From Gemmobacter lutimaris (GTDB lineage Bacteria; Pseudomonadota; Alphaproteobacteria; Rhodobacterales; Rhodobacteraceae): a DNA stretch of 64,000 nucleotides. Positions 8,261 through 16,121 of the stretch are shown piece after piece. Numbering within the stretch: position 1 is the first letter of the stretch; each line of letters begins with the position of its first letter. The DNA lies in assembly GCF_003570715.1 (NCBI RefSeq), contig NZ_QXXQ01000002.1, forward strand, positions 1-64,000, given 5' to 3'. The translations under genes and the position numbers were made by a program. The notes below the pieces were generated by a model. It worked only from the letters and a program-made list of their open reading frames with translations. It did no database searches and was not told the origin of the DNA.

Positions 8261-9334
8261 ATGGCCACGTTTGATGCCCAGATCGCCGAAAGCCAGAAGC
8301 AGATCGCCGAGGCTCAGGAAAAGATTGCCGCCATCACGACCCGGATCGAAACCGCGCGCCAGAACCTATCGCAGGGCGATGCTGCCATCGACATCGAAAA
8401 TGCGACGCTGGAGGATGTGCACAAACACACCGACCTGATGAACGCCAATATCGCCGAGCTGATCATGGGGCTGGACGATGTGACAGCGGGCTTCACCGAA
8501 GATTTCAACGAACTGCGGTCGAAAACCACGATGGAAAGCGTGGTGGGCTTTTTCTCGGGCTCCAAATCCGAGGCGATGCGGCAGGAACGCCTGCGCACCG
8601 CCTCGATCGACAGCAAGTTGCAGGATCTGATTTCCAAATCCGATGTGATCGTGAAGCTGCTGCAAGGGCAGCTTGACCTGCTGAACGGCCAGAAAACCAA
8701 GGTGGAGGCGAACCTCGTCAGCACTCTGGACGAGCGTGAAACCACCGTGGCCGAGCTGGAGGCCGTGCGCACCCGCGTTGCCGCCATGGACCCGCAGATC
8801 ATCGAACTGGAAAACAAGATCGCCGTCGAACAGGACGCCGCCGCGCGCACCAAGCTGGAAACCGATCTTGCGACGCTGAACGCCGAATACAACGCGCTGG
8901 TGCAGGATGAACAGGTGAAGCTGGCGAAAAGCCAGACGCTTGAGCGCTATATCGAAAAGGGCAAGACTTGGGTGGACAGTTTGCAGAACCAGGCGGCGAC
9001 GCAGATGGTGCTGATCAACAAGCTGCAAACCGACACGCGGCAGCGGGTGGTGCTGTATGACGCGCTGACCTCCTCGCTGAAAACCGCGCAACAGCAGGAT
9101 GTCGCGCACCGGATCAACGAGATCGGCGTGAAGACAGATCAGGAGGCGCAAGCCGCCATGGCCGCAATCGGAACCGCCACAAATCAGCGCATGGCCGACA
9201 TGCTGGAGGCGCACGAGGGCCATATGGTCTTTGCGCGGCAAGTGCTGGAGGCCAAGGCCAAGGCCGACGAACGCTTTGCCCGGCGCTTTGCCAAGATCGT
9301 CGAGAAACACGACAAGAACCAGTATGGAGAGTGA
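8261..9334 (+). CDS. Coiled-coil protein of unknown function, first gene of a seven-gene run
   Basis: A 357-residue soluble protein with no signal peptide or membrane helix. It is almost wholly helical, with heptad-like stretches at residues about 5-45 and 115-235 rich in E, K, Q and A. The overall layout recalls TelA-type (toxic anion resistance) proteins: long helices, then a Q-rich segment such as NQAATQMVLINKLQTDTRQR. I see no decisive motif, so that relation is a guess. A good ribosome binding site (GGAGGA) precedes the ATG. A small inverted repeat (CGCGCG at 8178 and 8193) lies in the upstream region. The next gene overlaps its end by 11 bases, indicating translational coupling. It may act as a scaffold or adaptor for the AAA ATPase downstream. 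Confidence 0.75.
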   Translation: MATFDAQIAESQKQIAEAQEKIAAITTRIETARQNLSQGDAAIDIENATLEDVHKHTDLMNANIAELIMGLDDVTAGFTEDFNELRSKTTMESVVGFFSGSKSEAMRQERLRTASIDSKLQDLISKSDVIVKLLQGQLDLLNGQKTKVEANLVSTLDERETTVAELEAVRTRVAAMDPQIIELENKIAVEQDAAARTKLETDLATLNAEYNALVQDEQVKLAKSQTLERYIEKGKTWVDSLQNQAATQMVLINKLQTDTRQRVVLYDALTSSLKTAQQQDVAHRINEIGVKTDQEAQAAMAAIGTATNQRMADMLEAHEGHMVFARQVLEAKAKADERFARRFAKIVEKHDKNQYGE

Positions 9335-9692
9335 CACCGGGTTGGTTCCGCAGGTGCAAGGATACTGGACGCTGCGCCGGCAGACCATGGTGGCGCTGAT
9401 CGTCGGGGCAGTCATGCTCGGGATCGGCATTGTCACTTCTGGGAGGCTGGTCGATTATCGAACGATCTTCGGCACCACGATCGAGGTGCAGTGGCTTTGG
9501 CTGCTCTGGATGATCTGGTTCGGCACAGGTTTCATCCTGTTCGCATTCGTCGGGATCATGCGGCCCTTGCAGCGGCGGCTTGTCCTGAGGCTGGCGCGCC
9601 ATGATCCTTTGGTGCTTCCGCTGTTCGCTGCGATTGCCCCTTTGCGGCTGTGGATGTGGATTGATGCTTACGGGAAAGACCGGGATGCCTGA
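9324..9692 (+). CDS. Small two-helix membrane protein of unknown function
   Basis: 122 residues. Two clear transmembrane segments (about residues 22-42 and 55-80, with the tryptophan-rich WLWLLWMIWFGTGFILFAF) are separated by a short loop. A basic cytoplasmic C-terminal region follows. The ATG at 9324 lies inside the end of the preceding gene, and the stop overlaps the start of the next by 8 bases, so all three are probably translated together. I recognise no family. In this context it is a candidate membrane anchor for the coiled-coil protein or the ATPase. Confidence 0.7.
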   Translation: MESDTGLVPQVQGYWTLRRQTMVALIVGAVMLGIGIVTSGRLVDYRTIFGTTIEVQWLWLLWMIWFGTGFILFAFVGIMRPLQRRLVLRLARHDPLVLPLFAAIAPLRLWMWIDAYGKDRDA

Positions 9693-10806
9693 GACCCATC
9701 TGACCGACGATCACGCCACGCTGTCCGACAGCCTGCTGGCGCGGCGGTATTTCGCCAAGTTCGACGCGATCACCGGCCATCTGGGTCGGGTCGCGGCGGA
9801 ACTGGAGGCCGAGGGGCGTCTGGGTCGGCTGGAGGCGCGGGTAATCGGCGGCTATGTGCAGCGGCTCGCGGCGACCTTCCGGGCGCTCAGCCACAAATAT
9901 CTGATGACCGGGCGGCTGGAGGGCGCGCTGCCCGGTGCGCCGACCTTTGACCGGCATGAAAGCGGCTTTCCCATCGCGCAGGAACTGATGCTGATGGCGG
10001 TGGATGCGCAGCATGCCGTGCAGCATCTGGCGGGTATGGCGGCGGAGGCGGAGCTGAAAGACCGGATGGTGCGCCAGATCGTCGGTGATCTGACGGTGCC
10101 GACGCAGTTGCAATTCGCGCTGTCGCAGCGGCTTTATTACGAGGCGCTGAAGGCGGGTGGGCTGTTTCAGGCGCGCAACGACCCTGATGCGCAATGGGTG
10201 GCCGATGTGGGCGACCGGCGGCGCTTTCTGGTGCATTGGGCGGTTTACGACACGCAAACCAACCTGCCCGCGGTTTATCTGCTGGAGGTGGAGGATACCG
10301 GCCGCCGCCCCTTCCCGACCGATGACCGCCGCTGGCCGCAGGCGCAGGCGCATCTGATGGCGCAATCTCTGGCGGGGCTGAAACTGGTGACCATCGCCAT
10401 GGGGTTCGATCGTGATTTCGCCGATCTTTACCCCCGGCGGCTGCGGCGGATCACGCTGGGGCCGATGTATTCGCACAGCTTCACCTTGCAATCCGGCCCC
10501 ATCGCCGAGGTGCTGACCAATGCCATGGCCCCGACGGGCGAGGATTGGGCGCTGGTCTGGACCATCGAAGACCTGATCTCGGATCGCGAGGAAGAGGTGA
10601 AAGACGGCTGGTTCTCCACCGCTTTGCGGCAGGTCTGGCGGCTGGATCCGGTGAACGGCGGCGAGACCGGCGCGACCCGGCTGGAACGCATGATGATCCT
10701 GCCCGAACGCCCCTATCAGGCGCTGGCCGAGCTGAACCCGCCCGGTTTCGCCAATATTCGTAAATTTGTTGTGGGTGCCGGCGGGCGCCTCATTCCCGCG
10801 AGGTAG
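9685..10806 (+). CDS. Conserved protein of unknown function in the AAA operon
   Basis: 373 residues when started at the ATG 9685 (a GGG-rich stretch precedes it); an upstream in-frame start would add an unlikely cysteine-rich tail. The protein is soluble and mixed alpha/beta, with a helical first 150 residues and a more beta-rich second half containing RRFLVHWAVYDTQTNLPAVY and RRITLGPMYSHSF. No catalytic motif is evident. It overlaps the membrane gene before it and ends 2 bases before the AAA ATPase start, so it is part of the same transcription unit. The function is unknown. A substrate-recognition or effector role is only an inference from position. Confidence 0.72.
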   Translation: MPETHLTDDHATLSDSLLARRYFAKFDAITGHLGRVAAELEAEGRLGRLEARVIGGYVQRLAATFRALSHKYLMTGRLEGALPGAPTFDRHESGFPIAQELMLMAVDAQHAVQHLAGMAAEAELKDRMVRQIVGDLTVPTQLQFALSQRLYYEALKAGGLFQARNDPDAQWVADVGDRRRFLVHWAVYDTQTNLPAVYLLEVEDTGRRPFPTDDRRWPQAQAHLMAQSLAGLKLVTIAMGFDRDFADLYPRRLRRITLGPMYSHSFTLQSGPIAEVLTNAMAPTGEDWALVWTIEDLISDREEEVKDGWFSTALRQVWRLDPVNGGETGATRLERMMILPERPYQALAELNPPGFANIRKFVVGAGGRLIPAR

Positions 10807-10808
10807 AA

Positions 10809-12740
10809 ATGAGCACACGCGACACGATGGAACTGAAGGAAGAAACCATCCGCGGTCATTATGACGCGGCGCTGGGCTTGCTGACCGGATTCGACCACGC
10901 ACCGCGCATCGCCACTGCAACGGCGGCCCCGGCGGCGGAACCCGAACGCTCCCCTGGCATCGGGGCGCGACCGCGATTCCGGTCCACCGTGCCGGGGATG
11001 GCGGCGCGGCCCACGGCGCGGCCCGGCGGGGTGCGGTTGGTCGAACGTATCGAGGCTTTGGGCGAGGGTCTGGTGACGCCGCCCGAGGCGCAAGCGCTGG
11101 CGGCGCTGCGGCGGGGCCTCGCCATTGCGCTGGCCATGGGGGAAACCTTCGCACAAGGCTCCGCGCTGGCCGAGTTGAAACGCGCCAACCTTGAGGCGCG
11201 CCTGCCCGAGCCGCGCCGTGCCGAGTTTACCGCGCTGCTGGCCGCCGAGGCGCTGGTGGTGCTGCATGCCTTCGCCAATGCAACAGCCTATCTGCTGGCG
11301 CCTGCGCTGGGCGAGGTGACGGTGGAAATTGGCACAGTCGAAGAGATCCTGACCGACAACGCGCCGCTCGCGTTGCAAGGCGTGCTGTGGGAACTGGATC
11401 AGGACATCGCCACCCATGGCACCGACGATCCGCGCCTGATCGCCACAATCGCCGCCTTCTGCGAGGCGCTGATGACCCGCGTGGCCTCCCGCGTCGAGGG
11501 CGTGGCACCTGCCGCACTCTTTGCCGGTCAAAGCTGGCGGGTGGAGGCGGACGGGCTGACCCTTGCAGGCTTCAGCCCCGCCCGCGCCGCGAAGGGCACG
11601 GCACTGACCATGCAGTTCAAGAAACCGACCGAGGTGGTGGGCAACCATATCGCCAAATATCAGGCGATGCGGCTGGCCAAGATGCTGATGGCCTATGATT
11701 TCAGCCGGAAGCTCAACCCCTTCGCGGAACTGGGCGGCTTCATCTTCACCTTCATGGGCGACGGCAAGCCCGGCACCGGCAAGACCACGCTCATTCAGAT
11801 GATGGCGGGATTGCTGAATGATTACTGCAAGGTCGCGGGCTACCCGTTCCGCTATCAGAACTTCTCGATCGACCAGATCGACAGCTATCAGGGCAAGTCG
11901 GGGCAGAACGCTAAGGCCTTCATCACCAATATCATCGACCCGGCGGTGATCGCCTTCGGCACCATCGACGACATCGACCAGATCGCCGGCAAGCGCGGCG
12001 ACCGGCAGTCGAGCGCGGGCCAGCAGGAGGTGACGGCGGTCTTCATGGAGGCATTCGCCGGGGCCAATACCGTGGTGCGCGGCAACTGCACCTTTGGCAT
12101 GTTCTCGAACTACCCCGAAAACGTCGACGACGCGCTGCGCCAGCGGGCGGGCGCGCGGTTTCTGGTGGACGGCCCGCAAAGCCGCGAGGATTACATCGAC
12201 ATCCTCGCGCTGCTGCTGGGCAAGAACCATGCGATTCCGCTGGGGGAGCATGACCTGTTCGCCGCGCAGGAAATTAAGCGCGCCGTGGCTGCGAGTTTCG
12301 AAAAACACGCCCGCCCGCAGGAGGACGGCCTGATCCGGGTGTTCGACAAGGTCGCGGGTGACATCGGGCCGCTGGACACGATTGCCAAGCTCGGCACCTA
12401 CCTCAAGGCGATCCAGCAGGCCGACGACCGTTTCACCGGGCGGGCGATCAAGAACATCACCGATGGGGTGAAGGTGCGCGCGATGGATTTCGAACTGCCC
12501 GACGACTGGATGGAAAACCCCGACCTGTTCCTGTTCCAGCCCTATGAGCGGAAGATGGAGATGATCCGAAGCCTGATGACGCCGATCACGGTGGAGATGG
12601 TGGTGCAGGAGATCAACCGCTATGCGGATTCGGAATTCCGTTATGCCGACAAATCGGATGAGGCTGCGATCAGCACCATGGTCCGCGATTTCGGCCGGCA
12701 GGAAGAGGCGAAGCGGCGGTATCTGGAGGGGCGGGGATGA
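10809..12740 (+). CDS. AAA family ATPase with a long unknown N-terminal region
   Basis: 643 residues. Residues 1-300 match nothing I know and begin with a P/A-rich linker (about 35-75). The ATPase module lies at about 310-470: Walker A GDGKPGTGKTT (317-327), a Walker B-like IDDID (near 385), sensor-1-like FSNYPENVDDAL near 433 and a likely arginine finger in RQRAG. The DDID in place of the usual DEID is unusual but keeps two acids. The remainder is helical. Such ATPases remodel proteins. No protease or nuclease domain is fused. It is the only recognisable enzyme in the seven-gene run. The next gene follows after a palindromic repeat. Confidence 0.82.
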   Translation: MSTRDTMELKEETIRGHYDAALGLLTGFDHAPRIATATAAPAAEPERSPGIGARPRFRSTVPGMAARPTARPGGVRLVERIEALGEGLVTPPEAQALAALRRGLAIALAMGETFAQGSALAELKRANLEARLPEPRRAEFTALLAAEALVVLHAFANATAYLLAPALGEVTVEIGTVEEILTDNAPLALQGVLWELDQDIATHGTDDPRLIATIAAFCEALMTRVASRVEGVAPAALFAGQSWRVEADGLTLAGFSPARAAKGTALTMQFKKPTEVVGNHIAKYQAMRLAKMLMAYDFSRKLNPFAELGGFIFTFMGDGKPGTGKTTLIQMMAGLLNDYCKVAGYPFRYQNFSIDQIDSYQGKSGQNAKAFITNIIDPAVIAFGTIDDIDQIAGKRGDRQSSAGQQEVTAVFMEAFAGANTVVRGNCTFGMFSNYPENVDDALRQRAGARFLVDGPQSREDYIDILALLLGKNHAIPLGEHDLFAAQEIKRAVAASFEKHARPQEDGLIRVFDKVAGDIGPLDTIAKLGTYLKAIQQADDRFTGRAIKNITDGVKVRAMDFELPDDWMENPDLFLFQPYERKMEMIRSLMTPITVEMVVQEINRYADSEFRYADKSDEAAISTMVRDFGRQEEAKRRYLEGRG

Positions 12741-12746
12741 GTATTT

Positions 12747-12802
12747 GGGGGCTCTGCCCCCGCGCCTGCGGCGCTCCGCCGGGATATTTGGAAACAGATG
12801 AA
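12747..12802 (+). repeat. Intergenic palindromic repeat, copy 2, inside the AAA operon
   Basis: Two adjacent hairpins (GGGGGC-TCT-GCCCCC, then GCGCC-TGC-GGCGC) are followed by CGGGATATTTGGAAACAGATGAA. They occupy nearly all of the 76-base gap between the AAA ATPase and the next gene. Its order of elements matches copy 1 at 5157. Being inside an operon it could lower transcription of the distal genes or protect the upstream mRNA. Confidence 0.65.
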
Positions 12803-12816
12803 AGGAGCGGGTTGCG

Positions 12817-14187
12817 GTGCGGCGGCTGATCGAAAAGGGCCTGATGTTCGGCAATCTGGTCGAGGTCTCCTCGCCTGCGCTGGTGGAGCGTTACCGGCGC
12901 GCGCTGCGGCATCTGACGGGGAAAGACACGGCGCTGACCGACTTTCACATCGACATCTCGGGCTATGCGCCGGAGATCGGCGATGAACTGGGCGATGACC
13001 TATACCTCAACCCCAATGGCTGTAACCGGCAGTTCATCCTGCTGACCACGGCGCAGAAAACGGCGCCGCTGCTGCATATCAGGTTTTCAACCTCGCGCGG
13101 CATCCTGCAACAGTTCATCGAGGCGAATGAGGCGCAGTTGTTCGCGCTCACCGCGCGTGATGCGGTGGCCGGAGAGTTGGAGAACAGCGTTTACGAGGTT
13201 TCAAACCCCACGCGGCTGTTCGACATGCGGCGGGTGACGGTGCAGGCCGATACCATCGGCGGCCATGTGCGCGATGCGGGCAAGCTGGCTGCGCTGGTGG
13301 ATCGGTTCCGCCGTGAACCGGAGGGCTGGCGCGACGATGTGCTGATCGCGCAGATGATCGAACTGGCGAAGAAGACCGGCGATGTGACGCGGGTGCCGAT
13401 TGCCCTACCGGCGATGAGCTTTGAACAGCCTGATTTCTGGACAGCGCATTTCGGGGGCCTTTATATCTTCCGGGGCCTGCCCTTTCCGGGCGTGATTGCG
13501 CGCGCACCGAAAGCGGGTCTTGGCGCCCTGCCAGTGGCGCCGGTGATGGATCTGGGGGACCGGAACGCGATTGCCGATTGGCTGGAGCGGAACGAACTGG
13601 TCGAGCCTATCGTGCAGGCGCGCGGCACTGATGTGGCGGCGATCCTTCGGCAGAAGATGGATTTCATTCTGGTCGATGCGGCGGATGCGCTGAACCTCGA
13701 TCTGGGGTCGGCGACTCGTGCCGATCTGCGCAAGATCGCGCATCGGCTGGGTTCGGCGCTGCCGGCGGAGTTTCAGGGACTGGGGGCGCTTTTGCGCTGG
13801 GTGGAAGGTGCGGGGGATTGGCCGCGGCTGACCTCGGAACATCCGGCCTATTTCTACACGCTGCGGGCGCGGCCGGGGCGGCTGCGCGATCTGGTGAACA
13901 TGCTGCTGGCCGAACTGGCGCCGCTGGACGTGCGGCAGCTTTACATCACCCACAAGGAACTGTTTTACGCAAGCTACCGCGGCTGGAGTGACCGCAAGCG
14001 GCAATATGTGGCGGATTTTCTTGAGCGGGAGTATCTGGTGGACCGGCAGGGCGCCCGACGCGCGCTATTCGGGCCGGAGCCGGGGATGGATGAATTGCAG
14101 CGCCCGGAAATGCGTGAGGGGCCGAAACCGGCGACCGATCTGTTGCAACGTGTCGGGCCCTGGGGGGCGGTAAGGGGGAGGGGATGA
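12817..14187 (+). CDS. Conserved protein of unknown function (DUF6638-like, from memory)
   Basis: 456 residues, starting at a GTG with AAAGGAG about 11 bases upstream. The start RRLIEKGLMFGNLVEVSSP and the segments GDELGDDLYLNPNGCNRQF and NPTRLFDMRRVTV are, as I remember, hallmarks of a Rhodobacteraceae family filed as DUF6638. No enzymatic motif is visible. The C-terminal region (residues about 350-410, LVNMLLAELAPLDVRQLYITHKE) could be a small winged-helix-like fold, but this is a guess. It is separated from the AAA gene by a repeat and overlaps the next gene by 4 bases. This suggests both belong to the same unit. Confidence 0.75.
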   Translation: MRRLIEKGLMFGNLVEVSSPALVERYRRALRHLTGKDTALTDFHIDISGYAPEIGDELGDDLYLNPNGCNRQFILLTTAQKTAPLLHIRFSTSRGILQQFIEANEAQLFALTARDAVAGELENSVYEVSNPTRLFDMRRVTVQADTIGGHVRDAGKLAALVDRFRREPEGWRDDVLIAQMIELAKKTGDVTRVPIALPAMSFEQPDFWTAHFGGLYIFRGLPFPGVIARAPKAGLGALPVAPVMDLGDRNAIADWLERNELVEPIVQARGTDVAAILRQKMDFILVDAADALNLDLGSATRADLRKIAHRLGSALPAEFQGLGALLRWVEGAGDWPRLTSEHPAYFYTLRARPGRLRDLVNMLLAELAPLDVRQLYITHKELFYASYRGWSDRKRQYVADFLEREYLVDRQGARRALFGPEPGMDELQRPEMREGPKPATDLLQRVGPWGAVRGRG

Positions 14188-14450
14188 TCGGTATTCTGCG
14201 CGCCTGGCTTCTGGGTCTTGTCGTCCTGACGGCCTTTTACTGGTTGCTGAAGATCTACTTCCGGTCCACCCGGCGCGAGCGGCTGGAGAAACAGTTCGAT
14301 GCCGAGGCGATGCAGGGCGACCGCGATGCCTGGGTCGAGGCGCAGATGAAGGATTATGGCCGCAGCCTGAAGCTGAAGCTCGTCTGGCTGGTTTATATCC
14401 TGCCGATGATCGGCATGGCGCTGGCCATCTATTTCGTGAATTACGACTGA
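14184..14450 (+). CDS. Small membrane protein with two helices
   Basis: 88 residues. An N-terminal transmembrane helix (about 3-24, RAWLLGLVVLTAFYWLLKIY) and a C-terminal one (about 67-85, LVWLVYILPMIGMALAIYF) flank a highly charged cytoplasmic stretch. The start ATG overlaps the preceding stop by 4 bases (ATGA), the usual mark of translational coupling. Similar short proteins of Rhodobacter have been labelled efflux pump components, but nothing in the sequence supports transport. It may anchor the complex together with the DUF1523 protein that follows. Confidence 0.72.
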   Translation: MIGILRAWLLGLVVLTAFYWLLKIYFRSTRRERLEKQFDAEAMQGDRDAWVEAQMKDYGRSLKLKLVWLVYILPMIGMALAIYFVNYD

Positions 14451-14465
14451 AGGAGTGCCGCTGGC

Positions 14466-15119
14466 ATGTGGAAATTTATCAAATGGTGCTTTCGCACCAC
14501 GGTGCTGATCTCCGTGGCGGCCTTCCTGCACTATACGCTGCCGCAACGCGACATCGTGCGCATCACGGGCACCTATAACCGGTTGACCGAGGTGGGGGCG
14601 AATTCGATCTTCTACGCCTCGCCCGACAGCGGCACGACCACCAATACCGTGGACCGACGCGACATCCGCTTTATCGAGGCGGTCTATCCCGATGGCGGGC
14701 CGATGGTCTATCGCAACGAGGATACCGGCTGGATCTGGCCACCCTATTTCAAATACGACAGCTCCAACCTTCAGGCCGAGGCGACCAATGCCATCTCGCC
14801 CAAGGACAAGCCGGAATGGGTGGCTGTCACGCATTACGGCTGGCGGCTGCCGATCTTCTCGATCTATCCCAATGCGGTGAAGATCAAGCCGGTCGCGGGG
14901 CCGGATGTGCGGCTGGTCCCTTGGGTCAATATCGTGGTTTTGGTGCTGCTGGGTCTGCTGGTCCTGATGCTGTGGCGGATGTGGGCGCAGTTCAAGGAGC
15001 GGATGATCGAACCGGCGATGGACGATCTGAACAATACTCTGGATGCGGTGGATGCGCGGGCCGATGCGGCGCGGGACCGGGCGCGGGGCTTCTGGGGTCG
15101 GTTGTTCGGCAAGAAATGA
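14466..15119 (+). CDS. DUF1523 family membrane protein
   Basis: 217 residues matching, by recognition, the DUF1523 family. An N-terminal membrane helix (about 8-25) is followed by HYTLPQRDIVRITGTYNRL. A periplasmic domain of about 120 residues contains DRRDIRFIEA and NEDTGWIWPPYFKYDSS. A second helix lies at about 155-178, and a basic A/D/R-rich tail at 190-217 is probably cytoplasmic. The function of DUF1523 is unknown. It is the last gene before a strong terminator. Its periplasmic domain makes it a candidate sensor for the cytoplasmic ATPase machinery. Confidence 0.8.
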   Translation: MWKFIKWCFRTTVLISVAAFLHYTLPQRDIVRITGTYNRLTEVGANSIFYASPDSGTTTNTVDRRDIRFIEAVYPDGGPMVYRNEDTGWIWPPYFKYDSSNLQAEATNAISPKDKPEWVAVTHYGWRLPIFSIYPNAVKIKPVAGPDVRLVPWVNIVVLVLLGLLVLMLWRMWAQFKERMIEPAMDDLNNTLDAVDARADAARDRARGFWGRLFGKK

Positions 15120-15127
15120 CGGCTAAG

Positions 15128-15151
15128 CCGGGGGCCATGGCCCCCGGTTTC
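15128..15151 (+). terminator. Rho-independent terminator closing the seven-gene run
   Basis: A perfect 20-base palindrome (15128-15147, core GGGGGCCATGGCCCCC) is followed by TTTCTT. It lies 8 bases after the DUF1523 stop and before the convergent sulfotransferase stop. It can serve the upstream operon and probably both directions. Confidence 0.8.
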
Positions 15152-15155
15152 TTCG

Positions 15156-15974
15156 TCAATCGCCCAGCTTGGCGTGCACTTCGTCCAGATCAATCTCGCC
15201 AATCGGCATCTTGTTGCCCGGATTGTCGAAATCATATTTGAACAGCTGGAAATCGCGCTTGTAGATCTCCCACACCAGATGGCGGGACAGGTCGTCGAAG
15301 TAGTCTTCCACCGGATGCAACCGCTTGGGGCCATGCCCCTCGCTTTCGTTGAACTTCGGGATCTTCTTCAGGTTGACCTTTTTCTTGCTCTTGATGTTGT
15401 CCAGAACGACCTGCATGCCTTCATCGAACTTCTCGGTGAAGAAGATGTGGTCATACTGGCCGCCGTTGACAATGAAGGTCGAGATATGGCCCGACATCGC
15501 CGACCAGTGGATGTCAGGCTCCATCGGTTTGCGCCAGCGGATCGTATCGCGTGCGAACAGCAGGAAGCGGCGGAAGCTGGCGATCTGGTCGAATTCCTGT
15601 TTGCCGTCTTCGCCGCCGACCTCGATCCCGTATTTCTGGATCAGAAGCGGCACAAGATTGCCGCGATAGCGCTTGCCGTTGCGCTGGATACCGCAGATCT
15701 TGTCGAAGAAACTGGAAAGAATGCGGGTATAGGGGTTGCGCACACAGGTGAAGGAATAGCTTTTGTGCCCCTTCACATTCGCCTCGATCAGCGGCTGGCT
15801 GGCCTCTTGGCTCCATTTATGGAGACCCTTGGTCGAATCATGGATGTCGCCGTCGAAGAACTTGCCATGGTCGGAATAGAACATGATCTGCCCGATGGAC
15901 GAGCAGGCACATTTCGGCACGACCCGATACACCACGCTTTCGCTTTCCGTCATCCAGGTTCCCGGGAACCCCAT
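15156..15974 (-). CDS. Sulfotransferase family 2-like protein
   Basis: 272 residues from the ATG at 15974, which has GGAGG 8 bases upstream; longer starts lack such a site. The PAPS-binding motifs of the carbohydrate sulfotransferase family are present: VPKCACSSIG near residue 20 (5'-phosphosulfate loop) and RNPYTRILSSFF near 80 (3'-phosphate loop). The enzyme would transfer sulfate from PAPS to a sugar hydroxyl. It diverges from a Core-2-type glycosyltransferase gene. This suggests a sulfated, N-acetylglucosamine-containing exopolysaccharide or glycan, but that is inference. Confidence 0.8.
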   Translation of the reverse strand: MGFPGTWMTESESVVYRVVPKCACSSIGQIMFYSDHGKFFDGDIHDSTKGLHKWSQEASQPLIEANVKGHKSYSFTCVRNPYTRILSSFFDKICGIQRNGKRYRGNLVPLLIQKYGIEVGGEDGKQEFDQIASFRRFLLFARDTIRWRKPMEPDIHWSAMSGHISTFIVNGGQYDHIFFTEKFDEGMQVVLDNIKSKKKVNLKKIPKFNESEGHGPKRLHPVEDYFDDLSRHLVWEIYKRDFQLFKYDFDNPGNKMPIGEIDLDEVHAKLGD

Positions 15975-16121
15975 CGGCCACGCCTCCACACACCAATTAC
16001 CCCGCAAAGGCGGAGCTTCTGTCCTGTTCGTCACAAAAAGCAAACAAACTCTGTCTTTTCAATGACCAGTAAAGCATTTTATGGAAACAGTGACGAAAAG
16101 CATCGGGGTCGCGTTTCCTGA

